Shown here piece by piece: positions 55,765 to 64,000 of a stretch of 64,000 nucleotides of DNA. The stretch is from the NCBI RefSeq assembly GCF_003112675.1, contig NZ_BFAY01000007.1, positions 62,001-126,000 of the forward strand, written 5' to 3'. Each line of letters opens with the position of its first letter. Within the stretch, counting starts at the first letter, position 1. The notes under the pieces are model-generated. The model was not told where the DNA came from, did not search any database, and was given only the letters and a program-made list of their open reading frames with translations. A program made the position numbers and the translations under genes. This DNA is from Leptospira johnsonii (GTDB lineage: Bacteria; Spirochaetota; Leptospiria; Leptospirales; Leptospiraceae).

Positions 55765-56580
55765 CTAATCGATCCTAGAAAATTCCCTGGTCTCGGAAAT
55801 TCTGGCAACGATAGAATCATACTGTTCGTCAAACAAGGATTTTTCGAGGTACGGATTGGTTGCGGACACCATTTCTCCGTAACTCCAAGAGTATACTGCA
55901 GAGGTTTGGCGATCTAAAATTTTTCCGGAATGGATGGCCCCGGAGAGAGATCTCAGATTTTCTTTTTTAAAACATCTGAGTAGTGCTCTGAATTCTCCCT
56001 CTTTTTCAGGAGATAAATATCTGAAATTTTTATGAAATAGAACCGCGTCATGAAAATATTCAGGAATATTAAAAGCCCCAGCTGCTCCGATTTTTCCGGA
56101 AACTAATCGGATAAAAGAAGTGATCTCATTCATAATATTCAGACCGGGGTATTCCTGACCTTCGAATAATTTCTTTTTCTCTCCCAATTTTCCGAGTTTC
56201 ACATTTTGGCTTAAGAGCCAATCGATATAGATCATCGGAAAGGACTCATTGATCTTTTTGAATAAAAAGTCCGAGAACTTGAGGCGCATATGAACTAAAA
56301 TTTCGTTCTCTTCGGTCTTGATATAGATCCGATTATCCACTTCTGAAATTCCATGAATCTCTAATTTAGTTTTTTTGAATCCTCGAAACTCCAACATTTC
56401 GAACATTCCCGACTCGGTCAAAAGTTCGTGGACTTCTTTCACAGAGAATCGATTGAATAATGTATCTTCCATCCCCAAATGGGTTTTGAATTCTCTGTTT
56501 ACATCTATAAGACCGAGAGCTTCAGGATCGATATAACTCTGGCCGGAGCTGGATTTATCTGAACCGGAAAATATACTCAT
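55765..56580 (-). CDS. Protein of unknown function in the regulator-phosphatase unit
   Basis: 271 residues, soluble, with no signal peptide. The sequence is of mixed alpha/beta character (HMRLKFSDFLFKKINESF, DAVLFHKNFRYLSPEKEGEF) and recalls no named family. Three genes in this run are tightly packed: the HDAC-like gene stop and this ATG are four bases apart, and this stop directly abuts the response regulator ATG. It may be a sensor, adaptor or PilZ-like partner of that regulator. The PilZ idea is weak: no RxxxR motif is visible. Confidence 0.6.
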   Translation of the reverse strand: MSIFSGSDKSSSGQSYIDPEALGLIDVNREFKTHLGMEDTLFNRFSVKEVHELLTESGMFEMLEFRGFKKTKLEIHGISEVDNRIYIKTEENEILVHMRLKFSDFLFKKINESFPMIYIDWLLSQNVKLGKLGEKKKLFEGQEYPGLNIMNEITSFIRLVSGKIGAAGAFNIPEYFHDAVLFHKNFRYLSPEKEGEFRALLRCFKKENLRSLSGAIHSGKILDRQTSAVYSWSYGEMVSATNPYLEKSLFDEQYDSIVARISETREFSRID

Positions 56581-56584
56581 GTAA

Positions 56585-57592
56585 TTAAATTAAGGAAGCG
56601 AAAACTCGTATCGTATTAAAATGGATACGTACAGTATCGTGGAAATTTCTTGCGTAACCGCCCGCAGGCATAACTACCACAGGAATATCCAAAGAATCCG
56701 CGAAAGTTTTTACCATTTTATCTCTTGCCTTCAACCCATCAAAAGTAAGCTTCAGATCCCCGAGTGAATCGTCCTCGAAAGGGTCCGCGCCAGCGAAGTA
56801 ATAGATCAGATCCGGTTTGAATTCTTTCCGGATCTTTTCCAAACCTTCCCCCAAACGAGAAAGATAAGTTTTATCTCCTGTCCCGTTTTCCAAAGGTATA
56901 TCCAGATTGGACTTCTCTTTTTTAGGATATAACTCTTCTTGGTGTATGGAAAAAGTCCAAACTGACGGATCACCTTGGAAAATTCTCGCATTTCCGTTTC
57001 CTTGGTGAAGATCCAAATCTATAAATAAAACCTTTCGTTCCGGATATTTTTGCAGATAAAGTTTCGTCGCGATGGCTGCGTCGTTCAGATAACAGAAACC
57101 TTCTGCTCGGTCCGGCATACTGTGATGAAACCCGCCCCCGATATGATACACGTATTTATAATTTTCTGTCATCTCTGTCGCAAGAATGGTCCCTCCCACT
57201 CCGAGGCAAAAACTTCTGACCATGTTTTGGTTGAGGGGAAGCTCCGAATACATGGTTCTATCCGTATATCTTAAATTCATAAAATCGGAAATGAATTCAG
57301 GAGTATGAACTAGGCTTAATTCTTCCTCTCCGACCGGGGCCGGTTGAAGGGCAGGCAAAGAAGAAAGTTTAGGATCTTCCTTGACTAGATTGTATATCAT
57401 TGCGTATTTACGTGCGGGGAATACATGAGGACCAAGATCCATATTGTATTCCGGATGATAAACTAGGGCGAGCCGTTCTAACTGTTGGCGCAATTGGGTG
57501 TGCCTTTTTTTTCCCAAGCTTACCCTTCCGTTTCGCCCCGTAAAGAACGAAATAGCATTCTTAAATACGTCCAAATTTTCGGAGGTTCCCAT
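56585..57592 (-). CDS. Histone deacetylase-family zinc hydrolase
   Basis: 335 residues from ATG 57592. Arginase/deacetylase fold with zinc ligands in IDLDLHQGNG and AGADPFEDD and the catalytic His pair in GGGFHHSMPD. Bacterial members deacetylate small amides or acetylated proteins (AcuC, acetylpolyamine amidohydrolases). The start is uncertain: TTG 57517 has GGAAGG six bases upstream and would remove a 25-residue N-terminus that lies before the normal family start. The ATG version lies two bases from the divergent pyk ATG. It heads the run with the unknown gene and the regulator-phosphatase. Confidence 0.85.
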   Translation of the reverse strand: MGTSENLDVFKNAISFFTGRNGRVSLGKKRHTQLRQQLERLALVYHPEYNMDLGPHVFPARKYAMIYNLVKEDPKLSSLPALQPAPVGEEELSLVHTPEFISDFMNLRYTDRTMYSELPLNQNMVRSFCLGVGGTILATEMTENYKYVYHIGGGFHHSMPDRAEGFCYLNDAAIATKLYLQKYPERKVLFIDLDLHQGNGNARIFQGDPSVWTFSIHQEELYPKKEKSNLDIPLENGTGDKTYLSRLGEGLEKIRKEFKPDLIYYFAGADPFEDDSLGDLKLTFDGLKARDKMVKTFADSLDIPVVVMPAGGYARNFHDTVRIHFNTIRVFASLI

Positions 57593-57594
57593 TC

Positions 57595-59019
57595 ATGTTT
57601 AGCCCGGAAAAAAAAACCAAAATGGTCTGTACCATAGGTCCTTCTTCCTCAGATGAAAATATTATCACCGCACTTCTCCGAGCCGGAATGGACATCGCGA
57701 GAATGAATTTCTCTCACGGCACTCACGAAGTTCACAAAAAAGTTTTTGAAACTTTGCGAAAATGCGAATCCGAGTCCGGCGTTCCCCTCGGCATCATGGC
57801 GGATCTGCAAGGCCCTAAAATCAGAACCGGAAAACTCCGGGTTCCCCAAATCGAATTAGAAAAGGGAAACAAAATCAGACTTTTACCCGACGCGGAATAT
57901 CTAGGAGATTCCGAGGCGATTGGCACTACCTATCCTGCCATGATAGAAGATCTTCGTTCGGGAGACAAACTATTAGTAGATGACGGTAAACTCGTACTAG
58001 AGGTCGAATCCAAATCAAGCAAAGAAGCCGTTTTAAAAGTTATAATAGGAGGAATTCTAAAAAGCAACAAAGGAATTAATTTGCCGGGAACTCCTATCTC
58101 AGCTCCTGCACTTTCCGAAAAGGATCTATTGGATCTAAAGTTTGCCCTAAGTTTAGGAGTGGATTACGTCGCATTAAGTTTTGTAAGACGAGCCTCCGAT
58201 CTAGAACTCGCCCGAGAAATTATGAGAGGAACCCAAATCGGACTCATTGCCAAAATTGAAAGACCGGAAGCGATCCGTAATATAGATGAAATTTTAGAAG
58301 CAGCAGACGGGATCATGATCGCAAGGGGAGACCTAGGAGTAGAAGTGGAAACAGAAAGAGTTCCTGTCCTCCAAAAAGAACTTATCTATAAAGCAAACCG
58401 TGCAGGAAAACCTGTGATTACAGCTACTCAAATGTTGGAATCTATGGTGGAAAATCCTAGACCTACAAGAGCGGAAGCAAGCGATGTCGCAAATGCAGTC
58501 ATGGATGGAACGGATGCAGTCATGTTATCTGGAGAATCTGCAAGCGGAAAATATCCGGTAGAATCCGCAGAGATGATGGTAAAAATCCTGAGAGAAGCGG
58601 AAAATCTAGATCATATCTATGAGATCCATTGGAATTTAAAAAAATCCGATCTAGAAGTTGAAAGAGCCGCTCTTGGCTCCGCGGCGAGAGAGATCGCAAA
58701 TAGTATCAATGCAAAGGCGATCGTGAATTTTACAAGAAGCGGATATTCTGCACTCATCACTTCAGAGATGAGACCTAAGGTCCCAATCCTTTCTTTTACT
58801 CCTTATTTAGCTACAGCAAGAAAGATGAAATTGTATCGAGGAGTTCAGCCTTACGTTATGCCGTTCATGGAAACTTTTTTCGATATGATCCGTTATATGG
58901 AAACAAAACTTCCGGAAGATGGAATGCTAACCAAAGGTGATATCGTGGTAATTCTTTCCGGAGCACCGGGAGGAGAGGCCAAGTCCGTAGACTTTTTACA
59001 AATTTATAAAATACGATAA
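57595..59019 (+). CDS. pyk: Pyruvate kinase
   Basis: 474 residues with GGAGG nine bases before the ATG. Motifs: CTIGPSS and MNFSHGTHE near the N-terminus, DLQGPKIRTGKL, the pyruvate kinase signature IAKIERPEAIRNIDEI, MIARGDLGVE, and KPVITATQMLESM. It makes pyruvate and ATP from phosphoenolpyruvate and ADP; K+ dependence is likely from the usual residues but not checked. Length is normal. It is divergent from the HDAC-like gene, start codons two bases apart if that gene uses its ATG. Confidence 0.96.
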   Translation: MFSPEKKTKMVCTIGPSSSDENIITALLRAGMDIARMNFSHGTHEVHKKVFETLRKCESESGVPLGIMADLQGPKIRTGKLRVPQIELEKGNKIRLLPDAEYLGDSEAIGTTYPAMIEDLRSGDKLLVDDGKLVLEVESKSSKEAVLKVIIGGILKSNKGINLPGTPISAPALSEKDLLDLKFALSLGVDYVALSFVRRASDLELAREIMRGTQIGLIAKIERPEAIRNIDEILEAADGIMIARGDLGVEVETERVPVLQKELIYKANRAGKPVITATQMLESMVENPRPTRAEASDVANAVMDGTDAVMLSGESASGKYPVESAEMMVKILREAENLDHIYEIHWNLKKSDLEVERAALGSAAREIANSINAKAIVNFTRSGYSALITSEMRPKVPILSFTPYLATARKMKLYRGVQPYVMPFMETFFDMIRYMETKLPEDGMLTKGDIVVILSGAPGGEAKSVDFLQIYKIR

Positions 59020-59115
59020 GTCGGGTCGTCCTTAAGATCCGAAAACCAACATATATCAACTCCGTAAGATCGTTTTTTCCTTTTTTATTCCTATAGAAGA
59101 GGATAAAAACTGATC

Positions 59116-59517
59116 ATGATCAAGTATATTCTGAGTTGGTTCCTTCTTCTTTTAGCTGCGTTATTGAACGCTGCCATCCGAGAATTGGCTTATAAGGATT
59201 TTTTCGAAGAACATCTCTCTCACCAGATTTCCGTTTTTACCGGGCTCATACTTATTTCCATACCGATATTATACATTTCCAAAAAATGGCCTTTTAAAGA
59301 CCGGATGCAATCCTTTGTAATAGGTCTTATCTGGTTTTTTATGACGGATCTTTTCGAATTCTTAATGTTCTTTCGGGTTTCAGAAAATCCATATAAGGAT
59401 TTCCTAAAGGTCCATAATATTTTTGCGGGTGAATTTTGGATCTTGATCCTAATCTGGCTAGTAATTTCTCCCGTCTTGTTTTACCAATCCAGTCGCAGAT
59501 CGATCAAGATAGATTAG
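59116..59517 (+). CDS. Small membrane protein of unknown function
   Basis: 133 residues with four hydrophobic segments (about 4-20, 38-56, 66-86, 105-124) and a short basic C-terminus. No catalytic motif is seen and I recognise no family. It is 96 bases after pyk and overlaps the convergent mscS-like gene by four bases at the 3' end. The reading frame and its hydrophobic pattern look real, though a ribosome-binding site (GAGGA) sits rather far upstream. Confidence 0.65.
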   Translation: MIKYILSWFLLLLAALLNAAIRELAYKDFFEEHLSHQISVFTGLILISIPILYISKKWPFKDRMQSFVIGLIWFFMTDLFEFLMFFRVSENPYKDFLKVHNIFAGEFWILILIWLVISPVLFYQSSRRSIKID

Positions 59518-60383
59518 AGGATATGTATTCCGGCTTCTGCAAATTCCTTCAGGACTTCTCTGGAAATACTTGCCTTCTGATTTCTTTTTTCTTTGATATG
59601 GGTGAGATAACGAAGAGAGAATAACACTCCGCCTTCTTCTACACCTATGTAAACTATAGGTGTAGTCTTGCCTAAACGAACTAAATAGTTTTTAGAAAGT
59701 TCTCTTACTGAATAATCTATTTTATGTTGGTCTATCACAGAACCGTTCTTTAGGATCCCGTTCAGGATCTTCTCCGCGGCTTCCCAATCGGAACCGTAAG
59801 GGATCTTGATCCGAAACTCATCCCAAACAAATCCTAATTTTTCCTTCACCACATAAACTTTATGAAGAATGATCGTGTGATTCGGAAGATGCACCAAACG
59901 ATTGGTGGATTGTTCCGATTTAGGATCCTGGCTTAACTCCATCAAAGTAAATCGATTGATCCCAATATTGACTACGTCCCCCTTTACACCTTCGATCTCG
60001 ATGCGGTCCCCTACTTCGAAACCGTTGCTACCATGGATCAAAAGCCAACCTACATAATTCAAAGTGATATCTTTTAAGGAGATTACGATACCTGCTCCCG
60101 CAAGACCCATCACAGTAGGAAGATAAGAAAGTCCGGAAAAAATTACGGGCAGAAGGGACACTGCTCCCACGACCACAAATAAGATCCGAGTGACTCTTCT
60201 GCGATTATATCGTACTGCATTATCAGCAGGAGGACTGATCCTATCGAAACTCAAAACGAAAGTTTTATAAACGATCACCAAGGTCAGGATAAAGTACACA
60301 ACCAGAATGAACTCCTCCGTAATGGATCTTTCCTTGGAGTTCAAGAGGGAAATCGGATTTATAAGTCGAAGTATCTCTTCCAT
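59514..60383 (-). CDS. Small-conductance mechanosensitive channel family (MscS) protein
   Basis: 289 residues with about three membrane segments (about 20-42, 66-86, 88-108), the last the pore helix region with GLAGAGIVISLKDITLNYVG. The beta domain follows with GDRIEIEGVKGDVVNIGINRFTLME, the diagnostic MscS segment, and a C-terminal alpha/beta domain. MscS channels open under membrane tension to release solutes at osmotic downshock. It follows aroB after 49 bases on the same strand and overlaps the convergent small gene by four bases. Confidence 0.9.
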   Translation of the reverse strand: MEEILRLINPISLLNSKERSITEEFILVVYFILTLVIVYKTFVLSFDRISPPADNAVRYNRRRVTRILFVVVGAVSLLPVIFSGLSYLPTVMGLAGAGIVISLKDITLNYVGWLLIHGSNGFEVGDRIEIEGVKGDVVNIGINRFTLMELSQDPKSEQSTNRLVHLPNHTIILHKVYVVKEKLGFVWDEFRIKIPYGSDWEAAEKILNGILKNGSVIDQHKIDYSVRELSKNYLVRLGKTTPIVYIGVEEGGVLFSLRYLTHIKEKRNQKASISREVLKEFAEAGIHIL

Positions 60384-60432
60384 GATAAGAGAACCCAGGC
60401 TAAAGAAACTCTAAGCCAAGGCAAGGCGAATT

Positions 60433-61527
60433 CTAATCCATTTTTTTCTGCTTTCTGAAAGCAGAAGCAATCTCTTCCAGTTCGACCGGAATGTCCCAGA
60501 TCGGATTTCCGGGAGATTGAAGAAGAACAAAACGAACAGAATTGCCCACATTCTTCTTATCGTGAAGAGTATGTTTTGCTACCTGAGTGGATTTACTCTT
60601 ATCGTGATACGGAAGATCATATGCCTTCAGTATCTTCTTTAAACCTTCTATCCAAGATGGATCCAATCCTTGCTTTTCGGCGGAAAGAATGATCGCAGTC
60701 AATAGTCCGATTGAAACCGCTTCTCCATGAGAATATCTTCTGTAATTCGTGAGAGATTCAATCGCGTGTGCGGTAGTATGCCCCAAGTTTAAAACTTTTC
60801 TCAAACCGGTTTCTCTTTCGTCCTGGGAAACTATATTAGCCTTATATAAAATAGAACCTACAATCAGTTCCAGAAGTTCATTAGAAGTATGATCGTAGAC
60901 ATATTTATCGCTCGAGCGGACCTTCTCCAGATATTCTCCTCCTGACAAAAGACCGTGTTTTACGATCTCAGCCATCCCACATCTCCATTCTCTTTTAGGC
61001 AAAGTGGATAATGCGATCAGAGGCAAATATACAAACTCAGGTTGGTAGAAGGAGCCAATCATGTTTTTCCCGAGGTCGGCATTTACTGCGACCTTTCCAC
61101 CCACGGAAGAATCTACGGAGGCGAGCAAGGTAGTGGGAATTTGAGCAAAACGGATCCCTCTTTGGAATGTGGAAGCGATAAATCCCGCAAAATCGCCTAC
61201 GACTCCGCCGCCCAAGGCAAGGATCAAACTTTTACGATCCGCTCCTAATTCTATTAGTTTGTTATAAACTTCTGCGGTGCGAAGAATATGTTTATTCTTC
61301 TCCCCGCCCTTTATATAAATTTCGTGATATGGAATTCCGAGAAGGGATAGTTCCGATTCGTAAAACTTGGAAAACAATCCCGAAAGTTTTCTTTCCGTAA
61401 GTATAAATATGGAAGAGATCGGATAAAACCTTTTGATCGTTTCTCCCAAACCTCTGAAGTCTGAATGGATCTGGACCTTGTATTCTTTTGAAAATGCTCT
61501 GATCTGTACTTCCCGGATAGGATTCAT
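60433..61527 (-). CDS. aroB: 3-dehydroquinate synthase
   Basis: 364 residues. Diagnostic motifs are LALGGGVVGDFAGFIAST, RFAQIPTTLLASVDSSVGGK and NLGHTTAHAIE (metal-binding His), with the later HGEAVSIGL. The enzyme converts DAHP to 3-dehydroquinate in the shikimate pathway with NAD and a divalent metal. Its start overlaps the NUDIX gene stop (ATGA). No other aro gene is in the window. Confidence 0.95.
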   Translation of the reverse strand: MNPIREVQIRAFSKEYKVQIHSDFRGLGETIKRFYPISSIFILTERKLSGLFSKFYESELSLLGIPYHEIYIKGGEKNKHILRTAEVYNKLIELGADRKSLILALGGGVVGDFAGFIASTFQRGIRFAQIPTTLLASVDSSVGGKVAVNADLGKNMIGSFYQPEFVYLPLIALSTLPKREWRCGMAEIVKHGLLSGGEYLEKVRSSDKYVYDHTSNELLELIVGSILYKANIVSQDERETGLRKVLNLGHTTAHAIESLTNYRRYSHGEAVSIGLLTAIILSAEKQGLDPSWIEGLKKILKAYDLPYHDKSKSTQVAKHTLHDKKNVGNSVRFVLLQSPGNPIWDIPVELEEIASAFRKQKKMD

Positions 61528-61985
61528 TTATCATATACCCATTGGCTTCGTATAAAGGGAGCCGGCTTGTATTTTCCGGAAGAAAGAAATTCCTTAATAT
61601 CCGGCCTTATATCCATTTCTAAAACCGCTCCCAAAGGAAAATAGCCGAATCCTGTGATCGCCTTTTCTTTCAGGTTCACTTCCGGATCCTGTTTTTTGAC
61701 GGTTGCTAAGAATACTAATTGGAGAAGGTGACGATTCCCCTTAGGATCTATGGACTCATTCAAAAATAAAAAATTAGAACTCGTAATATCGAGAGAAAGT
61801 TCTTCTTTTAATTCTCTCTTTAATGCGTCTTCGGCGCTTTCTCCGAATTCTATTCCGCCCCCGGGCAATAACCAATAATAAGCGTTCTTCTTTTTTTGCT
61901 GCAGAAGAAGGATCTCCCCCTTACGATTTCGGATCAAAGCGGCCACCCTGACCCTCAAACCTTTCTTTTTAAAAAAGAATTCCAT
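61524..61985 (-). CDS. NUDIX hydrolase
   Basis: 153 residues. The Nudix box GGIEFGESAEDALKRELKEEL (about 42-62, shown minus its last residues) contains the expected G, E and REL-EE positions for metal binding. Family members hydrolyse nucleoside diphosphates linked to another moiety, often as housekeeping or mutagenic-nucleotide cleanup. The closest well-known class cannot be told. It overlaps aroB by four bases and lies 11 bases after rnc, so rnc, this gene and aroB form one unit. Confidence 0.9.
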   Translation of the reverse strand: MEFFFKKKGLRVRVAALIRNRKGEILLLQQKKKNAYYWLLPGGGIEFGESAEDALKRELKEELSLDITSSNFLFLNESIDPKGNRHLLQLVFLATVKKQDPEVNLKEKAITGFGYFPLGAVLEMDIRPDIKEFLSSGKYKPAPFIRSQWVYDK

Positions 61986-61996
61986 ATTAGATTTCG

Positions 61997-62797
61997 TTAA
62001 ACCTTGATCTTCAGGGCCTTCAATAATTGTTTCGCAGCGTCTTGTTCTGCGAACTTCTTGTTCTTTCCCTTACCTTCCGCAGAATGTTTGTCCCGGATGG
62101 ATACGCTAACGTAAAATGTTTTCTCGTGATCCGGTCCGATCTCTTTTAGTAATCTGTAAGAAGGTAGAAGTTTGAATTTTTTTTGGCAAATTTCCTGGAG
62201 GATGGATTTATAATCCGTAGCCTCTCTTACCTTATCGGAATTTTTGACGTAATCTATAAGATGTTCGAGTATAAACTTCTCCGCAGCTTCCATTCCTTGG
62301 TCTAAATAAACTGCGCCTACCAAGGACTCGAATAGATTGGCTCCCAGTTTTTTTTGGGCGCTCCCCTGGCCTTCTCCTTTTCCCAATAGGACGTAAGAAG
62401 TTAGTTCCAACTTTTCGCTGAGACCGTTTAGCATTGCGGTAGAAACTAAAGTGGCCTTTTTTCTGGAAAGTTCCCCTTCACTTGCAGAAGGATTTGTTCT
62501 ATATAAATATTTTGCGACTACAAGTCCGAGAACTGAGTCTCCTAAGAACTCTAATCTTTCGTTATCTTCTTTATATTCAGGATTTTCGTTTCTGTAAGAA
62601 CTATGTACGAATGCAATCTCTAAGTAAGAAGGTTTATTAAATCTTAAACCAAGCTCGGACGCAAGTAGGGAAGGATCCTTTCTGATCTTAGGATCTGATT
62701 TATTTTGATTTTTAATGTAATTTTTTTTTATCAAAGGATTTTGATAAAAGGAAGGAAAGACTTCCGAGTTCCCGTAAGAACCCGGAGGTCCAGTCAA
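61997..62797 (-). CDS. rnc: Ribonuclease III
   Basis: 266 residues from TTG 62797, directly after the acpP stop; no ATG is present before the catalytic domain and the true start may be a little downstream. The RNase III signature ERLEFLGDSVLG and the second acidic motif FESLVGAVYLD are intact, followed by a double-stranded RNA-binding domain in the last 70 residues. It processes rRNA and other double-stranded RNA. fabG, acpP and rnc are a classical bacterial neighbourhood, seen here in that order on the minus strand. Confidence 0.93.
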   Translation of the reverse strand: MTGPPGSYGNSEVFPSFYQNPLIKKNYIKNQNKSDPKIRKDPSLLASELGLRFNKPSYLEIAFVHSSYRNENPEYKEDNERLEFLGDSVLGLVVAKYLYRTNPSASEGELSRKKATLVSTAMLNGLSEKLELTSYVLLGKGEGQGSAQKKLGANLFESLVGAVYLDQGMEAAEKFILEHLIDYVKNSDKVREATDYKSILQEICQKKFKLLPSYRLLKEIGPDHEKTFYVSVSIRDKHSAEGKGKNKKFAEQDAAKQLLKALKIKV

Positions 62798-63031
62798 TTA
62801 GGACTTTAGAGTGTCGATGAACTTAATTACGTCTCCGACGGTTTGGATCTTTTCAGCATCCTCATCGGAAATTTCAACGCCAAACTCTTCTTCAAGAGCC
62901 ATAACGAGTTCAACTGTGTCAAGAGAGTCTGCACCGAGGTCATCAATGAAGTGTGCTTCAGGAGTCACTTCGGACTCATCCACTCCAAGTTGCTCAACGA
63001 TAATAGACTTAATCTTTTCGAAATCTGCCAT
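62798..63031 (-). CDS. acpP: Acyl carrier protein
   Basis: 77 residues from ATG 63031, preceded by GGAGGAAACAA, a strong ribosome-binding site (a TTG 18 bases earlier is unlikely). The motif [17 protein letters not shown] carries the 4'-phosphopantetheine serine. It carries growing acyl chains in fatty acid synthesis. It is very acidic, as expected. Co-located with rnc downstream and fabG upstream, the latter separated by a terminator, so acpP probably has its own promoter. Confidence 0.97.
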   Translation of the reverse strand: MADFEKIKSIIVEQLGVDESEVTPEAHFIDDLGADSLDTVELVMALEEEFGVEISDEDAEKIQTVGDVIKFIDTLKS

Positions 63032-63081
63032 TTGTTTCCTCCGTACCACTGGAGTGGTATGTAAGTTTTAGTTAGGTTTAG

Positions 63082-63108
63082 AATCGGGGATGAATTCATC
63101 CACCGATT
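63082..63108. promoter_or_regulatory. Inverted repeat in the acpP upstream region
   Basis: AATCGG, then the perfect palindrome GGATGAATTCATCC (63088-63101), one base, then CCGATT: a 13-bp dyad with one bulge, about 50 bases before the acpP ATG. It could be an operator or a leader hairpin. No known regulator site was recognised in it. Confidence 0.45.
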
Positions 63109-63421
63109 TTTAAACATTTTTTTCTCAAATGTTTTGGCAAGCGTTAACGGATTGGAAACGGGAAAAAAACAGAATATTATCCAAGTTTCTTTTTCATATT
63201 TTTTCAAAGAAGATGTTCTATAACTTACAAATTCGATCGACTCAAAGGATCTGAAATTCCGGCTCAGTCCTCATATTCAAATAATCAAAAAGTCACATTT
63301 CTAATATTAGATCTTGAGAGACTGTTCTCGATCTTTCGTTCGAACGCCGTTCGGATTTATGTTGATGGAATTGATGAGAACCTTTCTAAGAAAAAGGCAT
63401 TGTTGGTTCTGCAAAAAAACA
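63109..63421. other. Non-coding stretch between acpP and fabG
   Basis: About 310 bases without a supported gene on either strand. It is AT-rich. Possible promoter-like words for the acpP direction exist (TTGCCA at about 63135) but none with a convincing -10. A short dyad, CGAACGCCGTTCG, is near 63340. Nothing else was seen. Confidence 0.5.
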
Positions 63422-63445
63422 AAAGCCCGGAAAATTCCGGGCTTT
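63422..63445 (-). terminator. Intrinsic terminator after fabG
   Basis: AAAGCCCGGAA, two-base loop, TTCCGGGCTTT: a perfect 11-bp stem followed on the minus strand by a T-rich run. It lies 32 bases after the fabG stop and separates fabG from acpP. Confidence 0.92.
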
Positions 63446-63477
63446 CTGCCTGATTGATTCAGATTGAGATCCGAATT

Positions 63478-64000
63478 TTAGGCTTGGACTCCTGGAAGGA
63501 ATCCCCCACCGTTCACTTCGATTACTTGTCCTGTAATAAAAGAGGATATATCGGAAGCTAGGAAAGCGATGGTGTTCGCGATATCGTCCGGCTGCCCTGC
63601 TCTTTTTAATGGAATAGCAGCTACCATTGCAGTACGGATCTTTTCTGGGATCGCATCTGTCATTTCAGTTGCAATAAATCCCGGAGCGATCGCGTTACAA
63701 CGGATCTTACGACCTGCCATTTCCAGAGCGACTGCCTTGGTCAGACCGATCACACCAGCTTTAGAAGCGGAGTAATTGGTTTGTCCGATATTTCCATTTA
63801 CTCCAGCGATAGAAGAAAGGTTAATAATGGATCCGCCGTTCGGATTTTTTGCCATAAATTTTATAGCGGACTGGATGCAATTGAATGTACCAGTTAGGTT
63901 TACTGCAATTACAGCATCCCATTGTTCCTGTTTCATTCTAAGCATAAGAGTATCTTTAGTGATACCAGCATTATTCACTAGAATGTCTATTGAACCGAAA
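63478..64000 (-). CDS. fabG: 3-oxoacyl-ACP reductase, cut by the window edge
   Basis: The reading frame continues past base 64000, so the N-terminal part (cofactor motif) is missing; about 174 residues are present. Seen are DILVNNAGITKDTL, a conserved serine region (NLSSIAGVNGN), the catalytic YSASK, and the FabG C-terminal pattern IAPGFIATEMTD and ITGQVIEVNGGG. FabG reduces 3-oxoacyl-ACP with NADPH in each cycle of fatty acid elongation. acpP lies downstream after a terminator, consistent with the normal fab cluster. Confidence 0.93.
   Translation of the reverse strand, partial: FGSIDILVNNAGITKDTLMLRMKQEQWDAVIAVNLTGTFNCIQSAIKFMAKNPNGGSIINLSSIAGVNGNIGQTNYSASKAGVIGLTKAVALEMAGRKIRCNAIAPGFIATEMTDAIPEKIRTAMVAAIPLKRAGQPDDIANTIAFLASDISSFITGQVIEVNGGGFLPGVQA

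Noticed and set aside
63050..63477. Clear sigma-70 promoter for acpP
   Set aside because: Several TTG-like words exist but none has a good -10 at a normal spacing; left as unresolved.

Overview
The window looks like Leptospira chromosome (phylum Spirochaetota). It carries tandem flaA2-flaA1 flagellar sheath genes, a LysM lipoprotein resembling LipL71/LruA, a GreA with a very long N-terminal extension, many lipoproteins with loose spirochaetal lipoboxes, and TTG start codons placed behind good ribosome-binding sites. Base composition looks near 40% GC by eye, above L. interrogans (about 35%), so a higher-GC Leptospira lineage is likelier; this is inference. No rRNA, tRNA, CRISPR array, transposase or prophage was recognised. 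Almost all the DNA is ordinary chromosome.

Layout. 1-3.5 kb: HtrA-type protease and a class I aminotransferase, divergent from a zinc aminopeptidase-like lipoprotein. 3.7-15.3 kb: a minus-strand run of STAS protein, 1008-aa AsmA-like protein, DUF1318 (YdbL-like) lipoprotein and a 2529-aa lipoprotein with a beta-propeller, long TPR arrays and CHAT-like regions. This is the best candidate for an undescribed envelope system. 15.5-20.5 kb: GT2 and GT-C-like glycosyltransferases, then a PAS histidine kinase. 20.6-24.7 kb: purB, a NAD-dependent epimerase, a membrane AraC regulator and a fatty acid hydroxylase/desaturase, with overlapping starts. 24.9-28 kb: SDR and flavin monooxygenase divergent from a TetR regulator, with a clear operator between them. 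28-34 kb: divergent protein-kinase-fold protein, orphan oligopeptide-binding lipoprotein, rel, nadC. 34-38.5 kb: LysM lipoprotein, a STAS gene broken by a homopolymer frameshift, tgt, a Fur-family gene, an LptE-like lipoprotein. 38.5-46 kb: M23 peptidase, FliL-like protein, giant GreA, flaA1, flaA2, PUR-domain protein. 46-50 kb: two unknown envelope proteins, radA, an RNase D-like exonuclease. 50-59.5 kb: GH36 alpha-galactosidase, a lipoprotein, a DUF4105-like permuted NlpC/P60 protein, a response regulator-phosphatase, an unknown protein, an HDAC-like hydrolase, pyk. 59.5-64 kb: MscS channel, aroB, NUDIX, rnc, acpP, and fabG cut by the window edge.

Repeats. Two copies of a roughly 147-bp composite element with 16-bp palindromic ends and a C/G-rich hairpin lie in opposite orientation, each exactly between the 3' ends of convergent genes. 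The terminal 16-mer (TGTWGGARTTYCWACA) occurs six times in the window. A second family of inverted repeats (CACAGAG/CTCTGTG type) occurs at three loci. Four convincing intrinsic terminators and a few candidate promoters and operators are listed.
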